34,696 bases of DNA from Syntrophaceticus schinkii (GTDB lineage Bacteria; Bacillota; DSM-12270; Thermacetogeniales; Thermacetogeniaceae), in contig NZ_CDRZ01000001.1 in assembly GCF_000946815.1 (NCBI RefSeq), positions 1-34,696 of the forward strand, read 5' to 3'. Below are positions 31,034 through 34,696 of the stretch, piece by piece. A program made the position numbers and the translations under genes. Under the pieces are notes generated by a model that had not been told where the DNA came from, did no database searches, and saw nothing but the letters and a program-made list of their open reading frames with translations. Every line of letters starts with the position of its first letter. Positions within the stretch are counted from its first letter, which is position 1.

Positions 31034-32020
31034 TTATTCCAAAACATATACCTTGACCTTTCGCCTGCCCCAATTATAACATTCCTTTGAGGTTTCCAGG
31101 AAGACATCGATGCGGTTGCCTTTGATCAGCCCACCTGTATCTACTGCCCTGGCATAACCGTACCCTTCAACAAAAAGGTTGGTACCCAGCGGAATCACTT
31201 TGGGATCAACCGCAACTCCGCCCACATAGGGCATCACACCTGAAGCTGTAGCATCACCTGTATGCGTATATGCTGTAGCGGTCATCTCTATGACGCGGCT
31301 ACCCTGCAAAGAGACACCGCGGGAAGCCACCTGCCGCCCCTGACTTCTGTTTTTTCCCCCAAAGGCAATCACCTCTGGCACAGGTTCACGAATGACCTCA
31401 CTGCCCAAATCCTTTTGCTGGACAACTTCACCGTTTTCTGTGGTAACCTCGAACTTCTTCAACCTGATACCTTCCTGCCCGGCCTGTTTAATCCGGGTAG
31501 CGCCATCAGCCAGACTCTGATCAGCCACCCTTTGCACCGCAAAAGGAATGGCCTCCTCCTCTGTGACAACCCGGGTGCAGACCCTGATTACCTCAATCTC
31601 CGGAATTTTTCCGGATTTTGTAACGATCTTTGCCTCAGCGCGGTCCTTTTCCCCCAGTTCTACACCTGCATCCTGCAGGATGTTCTCCAAGCGCGGCAGG
31701 GTTGCCCGCGCGATTACTGATCTCCCATCCACCTGTACCTTAATAGGAGTATCCTCCAGTTTTTGAACGATAATCCCCTCTCCCTTACTGTAGCCCACAT
31801 TATACCGGACAGATTTATGCTCCTCAGACCCGGCGGGCCTGACGAAAAAGTCCTGCCACATAGCAGCGCACGCATCCATTGGCCTGGTCAGTGCCCCGCT
31901 GATCTGAAGAAAGAAAACCAGCAGAGCAATAAAAACCCCTACCTTCAAGGCACCCCAGTTCCTCCTGTTGTGCCCTCTCTTCTCCATAGCACTTAGATCT
32001 AATAATTCCTGTTTGGTCAC
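31034..32020 (-). CDS. YabE/RpfB-type wall protein with 3D domain
   Basis: A 328-residue paralogue of the neighbouring yabE gene, unbroken. It has a cytoplasmic basic head, a membrane anchor (GVFIALLVFFLQISGALT), one DUF348 unit (IKVQVDGRSVIARATLPRL), a G5 domain (RVCTRVVTEEEAIPFAVQRV to EVIAFGG) and a C-terminal 3D domain (EMTATAYTHTGDATASGVMP, AVDPKVIPLGTNLFVEGYG, DTGGLIKGNRIDVFL) with the three conserved Asp. It probably cleaves or modifies peptidoglycan at germination or outgrowth. The start is GTG 32020 with GGGGGAGGG upstream. A terminator follows. It and its neighbour are in tandem, where Bacillus has one yabE. Confidence 0.94.
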   Translation of the reverse strand: MTKQELLDLSAMEKRGHNRRNWGALKVGVFIALLVFFLQISGALTRPMDACAAMWQDFFVRPAGSEEHKSVRYNVGYSKGEGIIVQKLEDTPIKVQVDGRSVIARATLPRLENILQDAGVELGEKDRAEAKIVTKSGKIPEIEVIRVCTRVVTEEEAIPFAVQRVADQSLADGATRIKQAGQEGIRLKKFEVTTENGEVVQQKDLGSEVIREPVPEVIAFGGKNRSQGRQVASRGVSLQGSRVIEMTATAYTHTGDATASGVMPYVGGVAVDPKVIPLGTNLFVEGYGYARAVDTGGLIKGNRIDVFLETSKECYNWGRRKVKVYVLE

Positions 32021-32082
32021 ATTACCCTCCCCCTACAAAAAAGCGGTTTTGTGACCATTATTTCCCATGCAAGAGTTTTTAA

Positions 32083-32257
32083 ACAGTGGGGTCAGGCTTG
32101 AGTAATTGAGTAATTTACTTCAGAAGTGGGGGTCATAACTGAAATAGCGGGTAATTGGTGTTCCTTATCCCTAAAAACAACCGGAATTTGATCGTAAGTG
32201 GGGGGATGGAAAAGGGCGCAATGGTTTTTACACAGTCTGCCATCCCCTTGATCCACC
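32083..32257. repeat. GGGGTCAGG repeat joined to MITE-like copy C
   Basis: At 32088-32120 is TGGGGTCAGGCTTGAGTAAT and TTGAGTAATTTACTT, as at 13362. From 32121 to 32256 follows a stretch almost identical to 18101-18235; only the last part (CACAGTCTGCCATCCCC) differs and is nearer to copy A. The left terminal repeat of copy B is absent here. Confidence 0.8.
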
Positions 32258-32295
32258 TGTTATTTGGGTCAGAAGAACCGACCCTCTGGTTTATG

Positions 32296-32324
32296 TGAGA
32301 CGCGAGAACCGTCCCCGCGTCTCA
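32296..32324. repeat. REP-like hairpin over the tatD stop
   Basis: TGAGACGCG and CGCGTCTCA form a perfect nine-base stem around AGAACCGTCCC. It includes the tatD stop (32322-32324). A smaller hairpin GGGTC-AGAAGAACC-GACCC lies just before (32266-32284). The AGAACCGTCCC loop is shared with other hairpins. Confidence 0.8.
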
Positions 32325-33094
32325 TAGGCCGAAGAGCTTTTCTGCATTGGCGGTTGTGGCCTGGGCCACTTTGTCCTGGGAAAGGCCTTTGAGATGAGCT
32401 ATCTCTTCCAAGACTGCGGTGAGGAATGCAGGCTCATTGCGTTTTCCGCGCCAGGGCTGTGGGGCCAGATAGGGGCAGTCTGTTTCCAGAACTATGTGTT
32501 CTAAGGGAACTCTTTGGACTACACTCTTGAGATCCTTGTTTTTCGGGAAGGTAAGTGTGCCGCCGATCCCCAGGTAATATCCCCTGTTCACACATTCCTC
32601 TGCAATCTGAAGATCCCCGGAAAAGCAGTGGATAACCACTCCTGTCAACCCGAGAAAATCCTTTAAGACTGAGAGCACCTCCCGGTGAGCCTCCCGATCG
32701 TGGATGATCACCGGCAGGTTTAATTCCCCTGCGATCTCCAGCTGTTTTCTAAAGACATCCAGCTGGCTGTCCCGGGGAGAAAAATTATAATGATAGTCGA
32801 GTCCGATCTCTCCCCAGGCCACCACCCTGCTGTTGGAAGCCAAAAGTCGCAGCCCCTCCAGGGTGCGCGGCACAACCGTGACTGCATCATGGGGGTGCAC
32901 CCCCACTGCAGCATAGATCTCCGCATGCTCATCAGCCAGGCACAGGCGTGACGGGAGGAAGTAAAATCGCTTCCCACAGAGATAATCCTGGTCACTCCCG
33001 CCTCTAACGCCCTCGCCCGAACAGCTTGAAGATCCTTTCGAAATTTATTGTCATCCAGGTGGGCATGAGTATCAATTATACCGGCCTTGGTCAT
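32322..33094 (-). CDS. tatD: TatD-family DNase (apparent frameshift)
   Basis: TatD/YabD metal-dependent hydrolase, predicted 3'-5' DNase. Motifs: IIDTHAHLDDNKFRKDL with the metal-binding HxH, VAVG-type GVHPHDAVTV, GEIGLDYHYNFSPRD, IIHDREAH, GVVIHCFSGD and LETDCPYLAPQPWRGKRNEP. The frame breaks in a GG pair at 32939-32940 (CC in the gene); one added base gives RHACALADEHAEIYAAVGVH without interruption. Repaired length 257 residues is typical. ATG 33094 has GAGAGG upstream. It lies between metG and the yabE genes as in Bacillus (metS-yabD). A REP-like hairpin overlaps the stop codon. Confidence 0.93.
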
Positions 33095-33277
33095 CGCTCC
33101 CATCCTCTCAATATAAGTGGACACCTTGGTCAGTTAATTACCTGATAAAAAAAGCGGTATTCAGTTCCTCTAGTGAATGAACCTCTGATATAAACCAGAG
33201 ATTCGAGACAAAGCACACGCCGGGCGAACTAAAAATCCAGTCCCTTGCAAAGGTGACTGTCACCGCCATTACATCAC

Positions 33278-34696
33278 TTATTTGACCGTGGCCCCTGGGG
33301 GAATCTCCCGTTCCACAGTGAGCACTCCCAGGTCATCACCCTCACTTGCTGCCAGGATCATGCCGGAGGAAGTGACACCGCGCAGTTTAACCGGAGCCAG
33401 GTTGGCAACAATAACGACTCGCTTTCCGACCAGAGAGTCGGGGGTGTAGTGCTGGGCGATGCCAGCCACAACTGTCCTGGTTTCCGAGCCCAGGTCCAGT
33501 TCCACCTTCAAAAGGCGGTCAGCCCCTTTGATCTTCTCCACATTTTTCACCAGAGCGACCCTCAGGTCGACCCTGTCAAAGTCATCTATGGTAATCTGGG
33601 GCTTTTGCGGCTTCCTCTGCTTCTGCGGCTTTTCTTCTTGAGGCTTTACTGAAAGCTTTTCTTTATCCTCTTCTACCTGGATACGAGGGAAAACCCCGGG
33701 TCCGGTTTCGACCTGCAGGTTCGCAGGGAGCAGACCCCACTTACCTGTGCTCTCCCAGGTCTGCAGATCCAGCCTGCCGGCAATCCCGAACTGCTCAAAG
33801 ACACGCTCAGGGAAAACCGGCATAAAGGGTGAGCACCAGATTGTCAAAAGGCGCACCGCTTCACTCAAGTTATAGAGTACAGTCTGCAGCCGCTCCTTTT
33901 TGCCAGGGTCGCGCACCAGGTTCCAGGGGGTTGTTTCATCAACATAGCGGTTGGCACGACGCACCAGCTTCCAGATAGCGGTCAGCGCATTGCTGAAATC
34001 CAGGTGCTCCAACTGCTCTTCCAGCTCATCCTTTACCTGCATGGCACAGTTTATCAGATCACTGTCGGGCCCCTGAGGGATACCCGCAGCAGCTATAAAA
34101 CCGCCCTGATACTTTTGGACCATTCCCAGGGTGCGGCTGATTAAATTCCCCAGGTCATTGGCCAGGTCGGTGTTGATCCTGTTGATCAGGTCATCTTCAC
34201 TGTAGTAGCTGTCACCGCCATTGGGAAGCTCCCGCAGGAGGTAGTAGCGCACCGCATCAACACCATAGCGGTCGATCAAAACCAGGGGATCCACCACATT
34301 CCCCTTGGACTTGGACATCTTTCCTCCCTCTAAGAGCAGCCAACCATGTCCGAAGATAGTGCGCGGCAGAGGGATATCCGCAGCCATCAACACAATCGGC
34401 CAGATCACCGAATGAAAGCGAACGATATCCTTGGCCATCAGGTGTACTGTATGCGGCCAGTAATGTTCAAAGCGCGGATCCCCATCCTGCCATCCTAAAG
34501 CTGACAGGTAATTGACAAGTGCATCAAACCAGACATAGACACATGCCCCGGTGCAAAGGGGACAGGGACCCCCCATTGGAAGGTTGTCCCTGGATACACA
34601 GAGATCCTACCAATCCGCTTTTGACTTGAAGTTAACCATTTCATGCCGGCGAGAAGCAGGCTGGATAAAGTCGGGTTTTCTACAATGATTATGCGC
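33278..34696 (-). CDS. metG: Methionyl-tRNA synthetase, C-terminal part, 5' end missing
   Basis: MetRS charges tRNA-Met. Present are the catalytic YVWFDALVNYLSALG, KDIVRFHSVIWP, the KMSKSKGN loop, the anticodon-binding helices (RRANRYVDETTPWNL) and a C-terminal tRNA-binding OB domain (TIDDFDRVDLRVALVKNVEK, SSGMILAAS). The catalytic Rossmann N-terminal half lies beyond the window. Upstream of about 34576 the frame shifts several times: TFQWGVPVPFAPGHV, DLCVSRD and DFIQPASRRHE can each be read but in different frames, and a TAG interrupts. This looks like poor sequence at a contig end rather than a real pseudogene. Transcription continues toward tatD, 183 bases away. Confidence 0.92.

Overview
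The window looks like a chromosomal piece of an endospore-forming anaerobic member of the Clostridia (Firmicutes), perhaps a Peptococcaceae- or Thermoanaerobacterales-type lineage; this placement is inferred from gene content and order. Almost every gene is on the minus strand. Read in that direction the core is metG, tatD, two yabE/rpfB-type genes, ksgA, (ykuK-like), yabG, veg ... ispE, a GntR regulator, an NTP-transferase, spoVG, glmU and prs. This is the metS-to-prs order known from Bacillus subtilis. The plus strand carries a PRC-barrel gene, a ZIP transporter, an 80-aa unknown, a DUF1284 gene and spore photoproduct lyase (splB).

Layout: 1-1300 is a degenerate ISAs1-type transposase. 1412-7521 is the prs-glmU-spoVG-GntR-ispE block, including a well conserved sigma-H-like spoVG promoter. 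8015-11540 is a cyanophycin pair (cphB then cphA). 11626-16744 holds a ZIP transporter, spoIIR, a three-SPOCS/LysM spore protein and a secreted CAP-domain protein. 16907-21091 is the least familiar part: a GX3-repeat protein, an unknown, a YbaB paralogue, two paralogous RPYLGP-domain proteins and six micro-ORFs of 28-36 residues, five with a YjcZ-like single membrane helix and a sixth out of frame in the middle. 21193-25011 holds a patatin, a trypsin-like protease, a cysteine-rich protein and small unknowns. 25011-34696 returns to the conserved block.

So the veg-ispE interval, which is short in B. subtilis, here holds about 17 kb of mostly sporulation-flavoured genes. Intergenic DNA is rich in repeats: two families of 7-nt tandem units, REP-like hairpins with a conserved loop and changing complementary stems, and a MITE-like element in three copies.

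Many core genes (prs, cphA, cphB, veg, yabG, yabE1, tatD, metG) carry single-base indels, nearly all in homopolymers. Because prs and metG should be indispensable, the likeliest explanation is assembly or sequencing error rather than decay. The last ~120 bases have several frame breaks, as at a contig end.
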